Positions 13,001 to 24,409 of a stretch of 64,000 nucleotides of DNA are shown here, one piece after another. The notes under the pieces were generated by a model. That model searched no databases. It saw only the letters and a list, made by a program, of their open reading frames with translations, and was not told the DNA's origin. Source of the stretch: Lingula anatina (taxonomy: Eukaryota; Brachiopoda; Lingulata; Lingulida; Lingulidae); the NCBI RefSeq assembly GCF_001039355.2, contig NW_019775991.1, positions 140,662-204,661 of the forward strand, in the 5' to 3' direction. The translations under genes were made by a program, and so were the position numbers. Every line of letters begins with the position of its first letter. Positions within the stretch are counted from its first letter, which is position 1.

Positions 13001-14844
13001 TATTTTTACACTAACTCATTGCGTTATACCCTTTTAAGCAATATATGTAGCCTTAAAAACAAAAACTACTCTTTCTTTCTTCCACATATATATTATTATA
13101 TATTATATATTATATAATAATCCCTGAAGTATGCCTAACCTACCTGTCACCATAGCAGTGCCATCATAGCTCCACCTACAGGCTAACACTGCCCCCCTGT
13201 GAGCCTCCACTGACTTCTCCACACGCCCCGTCTTAGACACCAAATGATATTTGCCTGGAAAGGAGAAATTTGGTCTCAAATATAGCTGCTCTAGTTCTAA
13301 TTAAAAGTCATGACTAATGAAAAAAAACACCACAATGATTAAAAAAACACCAAAGGTTACTAAAACTCAAGATACAACTGAACTTCGTTGATTTTTCGTA
13401 AACATTAGGGTGAGCAGAATTTTTTCAATCAACACAAGCAGAAAAGAACAACTGACACAATTAAATCAGGCAGCTATAGAGGGATAAAACAGATATGAAA
13501 ATTTAGGAGTAAAACGTCCCCAAAACATGCTGTAAAATTAACAATTATAACATCAATGATGATTAAACACTGATCAGATATATCCCATGGCATCCATACC
13601 ATCTGACGACCCCAGGACAAAGACGTCGGCCCCTCCAGCGCCCCCCTTCTTGCCCCCCGCCCCACTCTTAGGAAACCAGTGCAGGTCAGTGGGGTAGACA
13701 TCATTACCCAGCTTAACAAGACATGTGCATTCATTGTTCAGCAAATTCCACCTGAAATATAGCCATGGTGTGTAATGAAACTAAATATTAACGTAAACTG
13801 TCCAAATATCATTAAATCTTTATAGCAAATTTATGTGTTTTAAACTTATTATAATGTTCAGCAAATTTCACCTGAAACATACATGTAACAAGGAAGCTCA
13901 AAGCAGACAATTAATACAATAAACTACTAACAAAGTTATCAAGTGTTATTTGCCTCCCCCCCCCCCCCAATCCTTCTGTTATTTAAACCTTTTCTACTTG
14001 GAATGGTAAGTGACATCAGTGATATTCATCTATGTTGTAGAGTAATAATAATATTACACTTTGTTTTTTATCTCCTCACGTCCATAGTTCATCACTAAAA
14101 TATGATTTACATCTTTACCTCTAACTGCTTTGAAAATATCTCTTCACGTCATATACACCATAAGCATAGACCTACATTAATACTTCTCAAAACTTTACCT
14201 GAGTATCTGGTGGTCATCACTGCCAGAGTAGACCTCATCAGGAGTCGTCCACCCAGTACAGGTCACTATCTCTGTATGTGGGAAGGAGTTAAGGAGGAGA
14301 AAACACAGTAAAAATGTGGGAAGGCAATTTTAAACACAGTCCCCACTATATCCATTGTATAGGAATTTCCATAAGAAGACTAGTAATACAAAATTATTAA
14401 TTTAGAAAATGATAATAATACATAGACAAACATTAACAATTAAATCCAAGATATATACAAATAACATTGGTGGTGAGACCATTCGTTCCTATCCCACTAG
14501 GCAGCCCTTGAAAGAGCACCTGCCAATATAAACACATCCAAAATAAATTCATGCCCCAGCTCTTATGATAGAGTTGTTTGCAATGTTTGATAGTTTCCCC
14601 GAAACAGATACAACACTTTTAAAAGAGTAAAATGCTGGACCCACTTACACATGTAAAACAGAGTTTTAGAATCCTTCACATTTCGCATTGCCATCAACAA
14701 AATCATCAAATCGCATTATTACATTTAGCTAACCTACAGGATTTTCAAAGATTCTAAATGAATTTTCAAAAACAGCTCACAACAATGAATCGTAATTAAA
14801 AGGATATGTTTAGGTTCCTTCTGCAATGAGGTTTTAAACCTCAT
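2665..14844 (-). CDS. IFT80: Intraflagellar transport protein 80 (IFT80), complete, 20 coding exons
   Basis: IFT-B subunit needed to build cilia: two WD40 beta-propellers and a helical C-terminal dimerisation region. Coding exons: 14844-14808, 14277-14199, 13751-13600, 13254-13144, 12796-12728, 12417-12308, 12095-12006, 11601-11464, 11226-11102, 10774-10601, 10385-10311, 9935-9772, 9407-9343, 9054-8919, 8549-8402, 8131-7960, 7614-7525, 7250-7078, 6694-6571, 2748-2665. All phases join to 2316 nt (771 aa; the human protein is about 777). Recognisable blocks include [12 protein letters not shown] (start), [76 protein letters not shown] and [12 protein letters not shown] near the C-terminus. Intron 1 is of the minor AT-AC class. 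The last intron (2749-6570) is by far the longest and holds tandem repeats and a MITE. The first exon lies 1.1 kb head-to-head from the CXorf58-like gene. Confidence 0.97.
3744..3879. mobile_element. MITE with CAGGCCCGTAGCCAG inverted ends
   Basis: The element begins CAGGCCCGTAGCCAG and ends with the complement CTGGCTACGGGCCTG. It is 136 bp and carries a C-homopolymer of about 14 near 3841-3854. CAG...CTG ends resemble hAT-type non-autonomous elements. Flanks share CTTTC, a possible partial target duplication. Confidence 0.7.
4190..4290. mobile_element. Truncated copy of the GGGCTCATT-type MITE
   Basis: Starts GGGCGCGTTCCCAATAAAA and continues with TTCTATGTA and ATCGATCCAACTCC, which align with one end of the 261-508 element. 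The similarity stops near 4290 and no second terminus is found. Confidence 0.5.
4300..4325 (+). other. G-run block, potential G-quadruplex
   Basis: Consecutive G runs of 4, 5, 9 and 3 are separated by CCT and single T bases. This satisfies the usual G-quadruplex pattern on the plus strand, which is the non-template strand for nothing obvious: the block lies inside the last IFT80 intron, so the transcribed RNA would be C-rich. Confidence 0.6.
4910..5445. repeat. ~137-bp tandem repeat, about 3.5 units
   Basis: The landmark ATCCCAAAATAATA followed by AGTGACTTGCA recurs at 4941, 5078 and 5216, with a decayed fourth GTGACTTGCA near 5357. Each unit also carries TTTTATTGGAAA or TTTTATTAGAAA and CTTTGCAGAAAT. 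Units differ by scattered substitutions, so the array is old. Confidence 0.8.
6993..7063. repeat. (CT)n-(AC)n compound microsatellite
   Basis: About 18 CT units run directly into AC/ATAC units. The tract ends only about 15 bases from the donor site of IFT80 exon 18 (exon boundary at 7078). Confidence 0.95.
7672..7955. repeat. ~47-bp minisatellite touching an IFT80 splice site
   Basis: The unit TACTAAGATAGGCTGACC...CCATGGAAACAGGCCTGAGTATG recurs with starts near 7679, 7726, 7773, 7818, 7867 and 7916. The last unit runs up to the donor of IFT80 exon 16 (exon boundary at 7960). Confidence 0.8.
9507..9553. repeat. (AAAT)n microsatellite
   Basis: About eleven perfect AAAT units in IFT80 intron 12. 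A long A homopolymer follows in intron 11 at about 10052-10086. Confidence 0.95.
14278..14807 (-). other. U12-type AT-AC intron (IFT80 intron 1)
   Basis: The reading frame requires exon 1 to end AAA C and exon 2 to begin AT ACA GAG, giving K-H-T-E-I-V against K-H-Q-E-L-V in human IFT80. The intron then starts ATATCCTTTT, the minor-spliceosome 5' site, and ends CAC. A perfect U12 branch motif TCCTTAAC lies at 14288-14295, about 8 nt before the 3' end. No GT donor near the exon 1 end gives a usable frame. Confidence 0.88.
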
Positions 14845-15974
14845 TTTAACCTTTTCTGACACTTGTTTGTCAACTCTCTAATGTCACTGTTTGTCGTTGA
14901 AGTTCTTAGTCGCAGTGCTTCAGATACAGTTTGCAAGTCCCCTCGACTTGCGTTTAGAAGCTAGCTGTATTTTCTTTTAAACTTAACTCTTCTAACTACT
15001 TCACGATATCAACAGCATCACACCGATTGCGACTTTATGAGCATGAATAAATGTAAAATCAAAATGAATCGCCTGAAAATGAATTATCTGTCACTGTTTC
15101 TGCTATGAAATCTTCAACCCGGTGGAATGTTGCGTCTGCGCATAAACGGAAGTGTGGTTCACAGAAAGCTAAGCTTTAAATGTGTAGAAGTGAAAATTGT
15201 TTAAAACCAAAATTACCATAATTTTATAAAAATAATAGAGAATTTATAATTAAAAATAAGTAAAATCTTTATATAAAATATCAGTGAAATAATATAACAT
15301 TTATTAATGTATTTTTAAAAAATATATTGATCAAAATAAAATCCCAATGAGTCTCAATTCTAGTAAAGTCCAAGAAACAAAACAGTCGCCATGATTGTTT
15401 TCAGTGGAAACGAGATTGGTTAGATTAACGAGGTAAGATATGTCTTCTTATTTTTGGGTCACGTTTGTGAGGAAATTCACATCCAGAGACAATTATTTTG
15501 TTACATATGTATATGGCAAGGTTTGAAATTTATGATTAGTTGAACAAATGATCCAGTTTTTGCTAAATCCCAGGAGAAAACATCTTCAGATTTTGAAAAC
15601 CTCTCAGTTTGAACTCAACTTGGAAGTTCAAGACGAGTAGAAACTGGGGTAAAATTAAGAAAACTACTGCTATCAAAGTTGTGTGTGAACTGATACGAAA
15701 GGACATTTATTGTGAAAAACACACTGCAAGCTGCGATGGGGGACAACCGATTTTCTTGTGATTTAGATATATAATTATAAAGCCTTGAGGTTTGAAGCAT
15801 AGACTAGAGGCAAGCACGAAAGTGCAAGGCGATGTCCATTTAGTCTGAGTGCTATGCTTATAAAAATTGCAATGTTTAAAATAGTAAATTATGCATGAAA
15901 TAATTTTACAGTAGTTTATTTAGATAAATAAAGCATTGAGTACCTATTCCAGTGCCAGTAGTAATCACATCAGA
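14845..15974. promoter_or_regulatory. Shared upstream region between head-to-head ciliary genes
   Basis: About 1.1 kb separates the divergent start codons of IFT80 and the CXorf58-like gene. A likely non-coding first exon of the latter ends at the donor AACGAG/GTAAGA (15432). No clear TATA box is seen. A bidirectional promoter is inferred from position only. Confidence 0.5.
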
Positions 15975-18900
15975 ATGGCAGAGACCCAGCCTTCTGTGCG
16001 AGAAAACAGGGGGTCTCCAGTGAAGAGCGCTGCCAGTGGTGGAAGCCGTACCTCTATCAACATAACACTGCCAAAGACAAACCGTCCGGAGTCCCAGAGC
16101 CCAGGACAGACCCCTGTTGCCACCCCACGGCAGCCCGTCATCCACAGAGACACCAGTCAAGTCAATAATAACAACAGGAATATCAGTGAAAGAAGGCCGA
16201 AATCCAAGTCTTCTGGTCATCACAGTGGTGTGTCTAACTCTGAGTAAGTTGATGCTTATTAAGATGGATAGTCAGTGAGGTTGTGTTATGCAAGTAAATT
16301 AAGAATAAAGCAGAGATTTTTCTTCAGTAAATATATGTCTAAGGTATACAATCAGTTTTAAATTAAAAGACTTATACACCTCCTTCTGGCATTGAGTAGA
16401 ATACATAAAAACTGGTGATTATACAAGAACTTTGGAAATGAGAGAAGTTGCGTTTATCTGTTATACAAATTGTATTGTATGAGAGTGTCCTGCCACAGTA
16501 CTGTAGCTTCAGTGGAAATGAGCCCTTAAACTCATTCTTATTATTCTGTTAATCTTACATTTTATAGGGTGCATAATAATGTCACATATTTTGTTTCAGA
16601 TTGAAGCGTATGACAGCAGCTAGAATTATAGAAAGGACATGGTTATCCTACAGAGACAGACAAATGTTCAGGTTACTCAAACATGCTATCTGTGCAGCAG
16701 TGAGTATTTTAGTATCATTTAATATACTTTATATCTTTCATACATAGGATTTTTGGCTAACCAAGAGAAACAAACTGCACATCAAATAAAATAATATTTT
16801 TTGATATTGCTGAAATACATTTATGTCTTGCAAAAACATGTTCAGTAAAATTAGATTAAAAGTAATGAATACATTAAAACATTACATTTATTTCTATTGC
16901 CATTTCAGGAAAATTCTTTGACATATGAAATATTAAGGAAAATAAGTCCACAAGAGGCAGAACTAATAAGGGACCCAAGTTTAGGAGTGAAAGTCAGATT
17001 TAGGTGAGTTCATGCATGTGCTATACCATCAGCTTTTGCTAGACTAAGTTCAGTTTATGACTAATGTTGAAGTATTCTATTTTTACAGCTCTTGCTTGGT
17101 GTTACGTTTAATGCTACAGCAGTGTAATATTTTTTATTTATTTATTACTGTTATTGTCTTTATTATTATTATTTGTAGTAGTGCTTTGTAATAGTAGCAG
17201 TATTACTTTTTTTCATCACTGTCAGGAAAACTTCAAGAAAACCAGTAATATTCTCCTGTACTTGCCTCTGTTTAAAGATATATACGCTGTTTTTCCTCAG
17301 AAAAGCTACACAGGCTATTTTCCATTTCAGGTTTGGAGGAGAAGAATTTCCACCAATGATATATTTTAAGAATTATACAACTTCCAAAGGAGTGCAATAT
17401 CTTAGTGGCAAGAGAGTAATAAAGGCAGGAACTGAGGTCAGTTAGACTTATTGTGGAGCAGATGACAATTTCAATAATATGAACTAAATATTCTTATTGT
17501 TTTACATATTCAATAATTCACCATAATTGAAAGGACAGTCAACACATATTTTTTGCATAAATCTCTTCTTGCACTTACATAATTTATTATTCTGCATGAA
17601 TAATATCTAATCTTTACAGTATATTTGAGCTTTAAGTGTATATTTAATCAAGTCTTAAATTTATTCTCACGAATAACTTACTTTTCATGTCTGTATGTTC
17701 TTACATAACTATACAGTACACTGTATTTTCCTTAGGCTGCCCAGGATGCCTGTGACCTGATGGGTAACAGAAAATTCCTGGACCAGATCATAGTGGATGC
17801 AGTTCACCATGAACAGTTTAAAATAACAGATGAGATTGATGTCACAACATTAAAGGACTACATGCAGGTAAGAGCTTACCTTTAGGAGGCTTTAGGTATT
17901 GGAAGTGGGTTTCACTCTCAGTATGTGGTAGGAAATAGTAAATTGTTTTAGACTTCAGAATTCAGAAATTATCTCTGACATGTAAGAAATTAAAAACAAA
18001 AAGGTTAAAGCTACCTATGAATGGCTATAATGTGTCTTTTTTTTTTCAACCTCCAATTCCACATTATGTCAGATATATATTTTTAGTGTGGAGTTTCATA
18101 GAATTTTTCAAATTCATTTTGCCTTAATGTTGTATTGCAAATGTCATTTGAACTGTAGTCTTCTGTATGTCCATAAATGTTGTATATAGTATTCGTTATT
18201 TTCTTAAGAACATTCTTTTCTCTTGATAAGCAAATGTTTCCACAATGTCAATGTCTTTATTATAATTATTATTTATAAGAAATTGCTTATTTATCTGTTT
18301 CAGTATCTGAGTAAATTAGATGAAACTCCACATTATTTAGGAGGAAGAGAAAACCTATGGAGGAAACTCACGTTGAATTGTAAGTTTGATACACAGCATG
18401 GTACAGCTTGTAACGTGTGTGTGTTTGTGTGTGTGTATGTGTGTGATATGTTTATAGTGAATGATTTAGTTTAATTTCTTAAACATGGCACAGGTGTAAG
18501 AAAATCACACACTTCTGTTTTTGTTCCATAGCTTTGATGTGCTTCTCATTAAATAACCATTCAACAAGAGTGTTATAACCATGTTTACATGTGGAAGTAT
18601 TCACAAAGACTCCATTATAAGTCTGCAATCTGTTCTTCCAGCTTTACCCAGAACCACCATATTCTTTGATGTGGTGGACTACCTGTATCACCATAGGATG
18701 TCCCCCAGGCTGAAGAAAGAGCTCCCGCAACTCCTCTCCAGGCCTATAACCCAGGAAACACAGCTCCAGCACATTAAGATCATATCTAGATTAAGGTATT
18801 GGGAGCTGATATATATTATTTCATATGAATCAATGATGTGTATTTGATTTTGATTCAGTGTTAAAATGGTTGCCTTGAGAAAAGATCAAGGATAGCATTT

Positions 18901-19808
18901 CAGTACACGTACTGAGATGTGTTACCTGTTAAATCAGGCAAGGCATACATGATTGTAAAGTCAGATGTTATATTAAAGTTGTCACATGGTCTTGTCACTT
19001 GGTAACAGATCTGAAAAATTATATACATTTTGAATGAATGTGTTAAAAAGTTTGTATTAGTTTTGTTCAAAGTAATTTTAACCTCTCCTCACCCCACAGT
19101 CAACTGGCTTATGACAATGTTTTTTCATAGTAGAACAACAGAAAGTGGGATTGATAGTTAAAACAGTATTATATGTTAAATATAATGAGATAACAACTAC
19201 ATAGAAAACATGGTTATCTCCCCAGGACCCCCGCTGTGACAGAGGCCCCAGGTCCCACTCCTAGGTCTACTAGGTACAGCCGAGAGTCCTCCAAGTTGAC
19301 AGGAAGGAGGTCCAAACAGGCACAGATGAAGGCGGCTAAGATGAGGAGGATGTACGGGATGGAGAGCAGATCTGAGATGGTAGGTGGACTCTGTGTGTGC
19401 ATGACTGTGTGTATGTGCATGTGTGTGTGAGTGTGTTTGTATGAGTTACTGAGAGAGTGAGAAAAAAAATGAGAAAGAGGGAGAGTGAAAGGATGAGATT
19501 AAAAACTGATAACTGAAACGTTAAATTTTCTGTAAGTAAAAATACTAGTTTCTTTATTATGTCAATTGAATTTCAGTCTTCTGTATGTGCATAAATAAGT
19601 TGTTTATAGTATGCATTGTTATTTTGTTCAGACGTCCAGTGTTGGTCACTCTCCGTCCAGGCTGGGTCAGGCCCAGGGGTTAGGGGACAGTTACTACAGT
19701 GGAGACGAAGAGGAGGAAGAGGAATGGGAGAGAGAAGCCAATAAACTTTATGAATGGACACAGGAACTGAAATTTGAAGAAGTGGATACACCAGTCAAGG
19801 TGTTATAG
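15975..19808 (+). CDS. CXorf58: CXorf58-like protein with IQ-type motif, complete, 10 coding exons
   Basis: Exons 15975-16243, 16600-16699, 16909-17003, 17331-17436, 17736-17867, 18304-18379, 18642-18795, 19226-19379 and 19632-19808 make nine visible coding segments; a further non-coding exon probably ends at 15432. They join in frame to 1263 nt (420 aa). Diagnostic stretches shared with vertebrate CXorf58 as I recall it: AARIIERTWLSYRDRQMFRL, RLLKHAICAAE, KVRFRFGGEEFPP, YLSGKRVI, DACDLMGNRKF, YLGGRENLWRKL, GRRSKQAQMKAAKMRRMY. The AARIIERTW segment looks like an IQ (calmodulin-binding) motif. The N-terminal ~85 residues are Ser/Pro-rich and the C-terminus is acidic. Function is not established; pairing with IFT80 suggests a ciliary or sperm role (inference). 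An in-frame ATG at 15936 would be used only if the acceptor at 15952 is not. Confidence 0.88.
16380..16526. mobile_element. Relic of the GGGCTCATT-type MITE
   Basis: TCTGGCATTGAGTAGAATAC and a terminal AAATGAGCCC match the second half of the 261-508 element in order. The first terminus is not found. It lies in the first coding intron of the CXorf58-like gene. Confidence 0.55.
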
Positions 19809-20605
19809 CAGAGGAGCTGTGCTGTGAGATTGGAGATTTAGATGGATTTCATGGCATGTGACATTTGCATGTCATAAAAATTGGCAATCTTTGGAATCAT
19901 TGCAATACTGCCATTGAGCAGAGTGATATTAAATGCATTGACCAGCATTGCACTCTCTGAAACACCATGGAAATAAGATGGAGTTTTTGTTTTTTTCTCT
20001 CATTATTAATATCAGTAGAGGAGGACACAAATTGAAACTGTGCATTCTGTAGGGGAATACTTGCACTGAGACAATTGAAAAAAAGTCTGTTTGATGTTAC
20101 TTCTTCTTCACTGTGAACAGTACTCATGCTGCCATAAAGCTTTTTCTTGTCGTAGCACATTACATCAGCAGCTCAAAAATCAAGGTCTTTGAGAAATGAC
20201 GAGTTTTGAAAGTGGAAATTATGAAAGATAGTGGCTGGGTGGTATTTAGATGAACATCTTCTTTGTGCCAGCTAGCATACAGTTTTGCAAGGTGCTTCGC
20301 GTTGTTTTAGTTTCAGTGCATTTTTTCATGCAGGACTACATGTGAAGAAGGAAGAGGATAGAGTTAATAGACATGTTATTATGATAGTTAACATGTCACT
20401 GGCTGGCCCAGCGGAATTTGTATCAAATCTGAATCATATAGTTGCATATAATACCATGTGATTGATAATGTTTTGATGTGCCCAGTGGATGAATTTTCGT
20501 GGTGATGTTGGTTACTTGAACTTATGGTGTTTTATTCACCTGAAATGGGAATATTTAAAAAAAAATGAAAGTGATGTAACACCTACTTGAGCTCAAAATA
20601 ATAAT

Positions 20606-20669
20606 AATAAACAAATTATTTTTGTATTAAAAGTTATTATTTTGGTTCATTTATTTGTTTTTGAATAAA
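20606..20669 (+). terminator. Polyadenylation signals of the CXorf58-like gene
   Basis: AATAAA at 20606-20611 and again at 20664-20669, about 0.8 kb past the stop codon at 19808. They interleave with the opposite-strand signal at 20650-20655, so the two convergent genes end on top of each other. Confidence 0.6.
20650..20655 (-). terminator. Polyadenylation signal of the DsbA-like selenoprotein gene
   Basis: AATAAA on the minus strand, 139 nt beyond the SECIS-like hairpin, which would place that hairpin inside the mature 3' UTR. Confidence 0.6.
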
Positions 20670-20793
20670 TAATAGAGATAATTTCTATCTTTGTAAATGA
20701 TGCAACACATTGCACAGTAATTCAGTTGTTACCTCTTCAGTTCGTTCTTAACTGTTTTCCTGATCCTGTTGCCAGATCTGTTTTCCTCCAACT

Positions 20794-20883
20794 GTAACAA
20801 ACCAAGCCTGTCAAAGACCTCTGCTTCATCAGAATTAACCATTTACTGACAAAAGCTTCATAAAAACATGTATGGTTTGTTAC
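20794..20883 (-). promoter_or_regulatory. SECIS-like hairpin in the 3' UTR
   Basis: On the minus strand a 90-nt hairpin closes with a perfect 10-bp helix (GTAACAAACC / GGTTTGTTAC). An internal loop of 11 and 6 nt follows, then ATGA (plus 20858-20861) opposite TGA (20811-20813), the pattern of the SECIS quartet. Above it a helix of about 12 pairs (AG, CTTTTG, TCAG against CTGA, CAGAGG, CT with small bulges) leads to an apical loop starting TAAA, with the AAA 13 nt after the ATGA. It begins 211 nt after the TAA stop of the DsbA-like gene. The pairings were made by hand, not by a folding program. Confidence 0.72.
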
Positions 20884-21038
20884 ATCTGGAATGTAGGCAT
20901 TCAATGGTCACATTGGTGCTACTGTTCCTTGCTATAAGCAGGGAATTCTACGATATACGATATAATTCCCTCCTATAAGTGTCACATTCCATCAGTTAAA
21001 TGTTCATATCAAGATTATATTATATCATAACATTCATA

Positions 21039-22625
21039 CAATTTGAACAGCCAACATCTAGCAGTTTTTCATTTGTTCACTTTTAAGCCTAATTTACATA
21101 TTGGCAGAATTCTTTGCCACAATATCGAACATCTGTAGAAAAGCGGGAGGATCTTGTGCTCCTGAAAACGTTCTCTGTCCATTCATGTAGAAGCATGGCA
21201 CCCCTGCAATATAGATCAAATTTAATGGTTCAATATGCAGTGCATACATTCCTTATTCCTCAAAACAGTCAATTGTTCTATCAGAGATGAAAGTGGACCT
21301 TTTAAAAATCTTGAAAATGAAATTACTGAAGACAAAGCTCTACATGGTAGTTCTGGAAGTTGTACCCACCCCACCCCACCCCACCCCACCCCTCCACTGA
21401 AAAACTTTTTTCTCTGATCAATCAACCTGTTCAATAAATACATTCATAAAAATTTTTAATAAAATAACATAATTAGAGTTCCCTTTTATATAACTGCTCA
21501 CTTTTATTACTGTTTTACTAAAACTTTGAAGGATAACAGGACAATCATTTAATGCTCACTGGAGTCAACTGGACACGTATTCATTAAAAAACTGATACAC
21601 TGGACTTTTAGAGGGAAAGCCAGACGTACATACCTGTAACCCCTTTTCTTGACCAGCTTAAGGCCTTCTCTCTGGTGACATCTATATTGTGCTGGTCTGT
21701 CACATAATTCCTCACCTCAGTCTCATCAAAACCCACCTCCCTGGCTATCTTCAGGATTGTGTCCAAATTTGGCTGGATGCCATCTGTGAAGTAACTCTGG
21801 ACAGATAAATATTTAAAAAAGACTTAAATAGAGCCCCACTGGGTTTCTGAGAGAGTTAAATTGCTATCAGCAAGGCTCTCCTGCCTGAAGGTTTATTGCT
21901 TCAGGTGCACTTCAGCTTGGGCAGAAACTTGGGCAGACAATGCAGCCATGCATGATAATATTTTTAAAACTTACAAATTTATATTGAGTTTTGACAAATT
22001 TTTCAAAGTAAAAGAGGTATGTCCCTGGAAAATTGTCTTCTGACAAGATTTTTAAAGTCAACAATTACTGTATAAATAATTTACGTAAGCAGCTCAGTAC
22101 TCAGTAAAATAGGAAGATACTATGCCATAAAATGGGTTTAAAATTTTAAAAAACGTAACGAAACTCTATAAATTACATCTTTAAAACAAAATCAAAAGAT
22201 GAACTTACACATAAGTCTAAAAAAGTGTAGACTGTTTGTTCATTAGCAAAAAATATTAAACACCAAAATTATTCTCACCTTGAACAGGCGTTCAGCCACA
22301 TCATTTTGTTTATTCCCTCCATCCATATTTTTGGCATACTCCTGAAGCACATGGGCAGGAAGTGTGTAGGGAAACCTGTCACTCTTGTAAGTGAAGTCAA
22401 TGCCTACTGCTGCCCCTGCCTGGGTAAGATGACCACTAGAAAATGTAAAACATTAAGATGAAGTGATACATGTACATGAAATACTACAGTACTGGGATAT
22501 ATACCAAAAAGGGGGGGATTGGTAGTACGCAAAGAGAAATTGTCTGGTGTAAATGTGAAGCCCATTTGTGATAGTTTTTCTGCATGGATTAGGTACCCAA
22601 AACGACAGATACTCTATGACAGTAC
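21039..22625. repeat. Duplicated block, copy 1 (3' half of the DsbA-like gene)
   Basis: Matches 22627-24161 with scattered substitutions and small indels, in the same orientation, separated only by one N at 22626. Copy 1 holds exons 2, 3 and the only intact exon 4 of the DsbA-like gene, plus the start of its 3' UTR. The single N and near-identity suggest two haplotypes placed in tandem by the assembler. Confidence 0.85.
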
Positions 22626-24364
22626 NCAATTTGAACAGCCAACATCTAGCAGTTTTTCATTTGTTCACTTTTAAGCCTAATTTACATATTGGCAGAATTC
22701 TTTGCCACAATATCGAACATCTGTAGAAAAGCGGGAGGATCTTGTGCTCCTGAAAACGTTCTCTGTCCATTCATGTAACAGTCAATTGTTCTATCAGAGA
22801 TGAAAGTGGACCTTTTAAAAATCTTGAAAATGAAATTACTGAAGACAAAGCTCTACATGGTAGTTCTGGAAGTTGTACCCACCCCACCCCACCCCTCCAC
22901 TGAAAAACTTTTTTCTCTGATCAATCAACCTGTTCAATAAATACATTCATAAAAATTCTTAATAAAATAACATAATTAGAGTTACCTTTTATATAACTGC
23001 TCACTTTTATTACTGTTTTACTAAAATTTTGAAGGATAACGGGACAATCATTTAATGCTCACTGGAGTCAACTGGACACGTATTCATTTAAAAACTGATA
23101 CACTGGACTTTTAGAGGGAAAACCAGACGTACATACCTGTAACCCCTTTTCTTGACCAGCTTAAGGCCTTCTCTCTGGTGGTATCTATATTGTGCTGGTC
23201 TGTCACATAATTCCTCACCTCAGTCTCATCAAAACCCACCTCCCTGGCTATCTTCAGGATTGTGTCCAAATTTGGCTGGATGCCATCTGTGAAGTAACTC
23301 TGGAAAGATAAATATTTAAAGAAAAAGACTTAAATTGAGCCACACTTGTTTTAAAAAAATTCACTCGGTTTCTGAAAGGGTTAAATTGTAACCAGCAAGG
23401 CTCTCCTGCCTCAAGGTTTATTGCTTCAGGTGCACTTCAGCTTGGGCAGAAACTTGGGCAGACAATGCAGCCATGCATGATAATATTTTTAAAACTTACA
23501 AATTTATATTGAGTTTTGACAAATTTTTCAAAGTAAAAGAGGTATGTCCCTGGAAAATTGTCTTCTGACAAGATTTTTAAAGTCAACAATTCAACAGAGT
23601 TTTTGCTGTATAAATCATTTACGTAAACAGCTCAGTACTCAGTAAAATAGGAAGATACTATGCCATAAAATGGGTTAAAAATTTTAAATAACGTAACGAA
23701 ACTCAAATTACATCTTTAAAACAAAATCAAAAGATGAACTTATACATAAGTCTAAAAAAGTGTAGACTGTGTGTTCATTAGCAAAAAATATTAAACACCA
23801 AAATTATTCTCACCTTGAACAGGCGTTCAGCCACATCATTCTGTTTATTCCCTCCGTCCACATTTTTGGCATACTCCTGAAGCACATGGGCAGGCAGTGT
23901 GTAGGGAAACCTGTCACTCTTGTAAGTGAAGTCAATGCCTACTGCTGCCCCTGCCTGGGTAAGATGACCACTAGAAAATGTAAAACATTAAGATGAAGTG
24001 ATACATGTACATGAAATACTACAGTACTGGGATATATACCAAAAAGGGGGGGGATTGGTAGTACGCAAAGAGAAATTGTCTGGTGTAAATGTGAAGCCCA
24101 TTTGTGATAGTTTTTCTGCATGGATTAGGTACCCAAAACGACAGATACTCTATGACAGTACAAAACACACACTGAAAATTGCACCCCCACCCCCCCACCC
24201 CCACACACACACATACACAAACCCACACCCCGCCAACTTCAATTCCAGGCGTGACAAAAATGGAAGTCACCTAGAAACCGTAGTCCGTTCTCCATTACTT
24301 TGTACAGGTGACATTTGTCTCACATACTAATCCCAATACTCCAACTAACCCTACCCTGGCCCCC

Positions 24365-24409
<45 letters not shown>

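Noticed and set aside
15384-15403. RFX X-box for the ciliary gene pair (GTCGCCATGATTGTT)
   Set aside because: Only the left half fits the consensus; the right half does not match, so it is not called.
21634-23970. A two-domain version of the DsbA-like protein using both copies of exons 2 and 3
   Set aside because: Exon 3 of copy 2 ends in a phase that does not join exon 2 of copy 1, and the only exon 4 between them lacks its acceptor.
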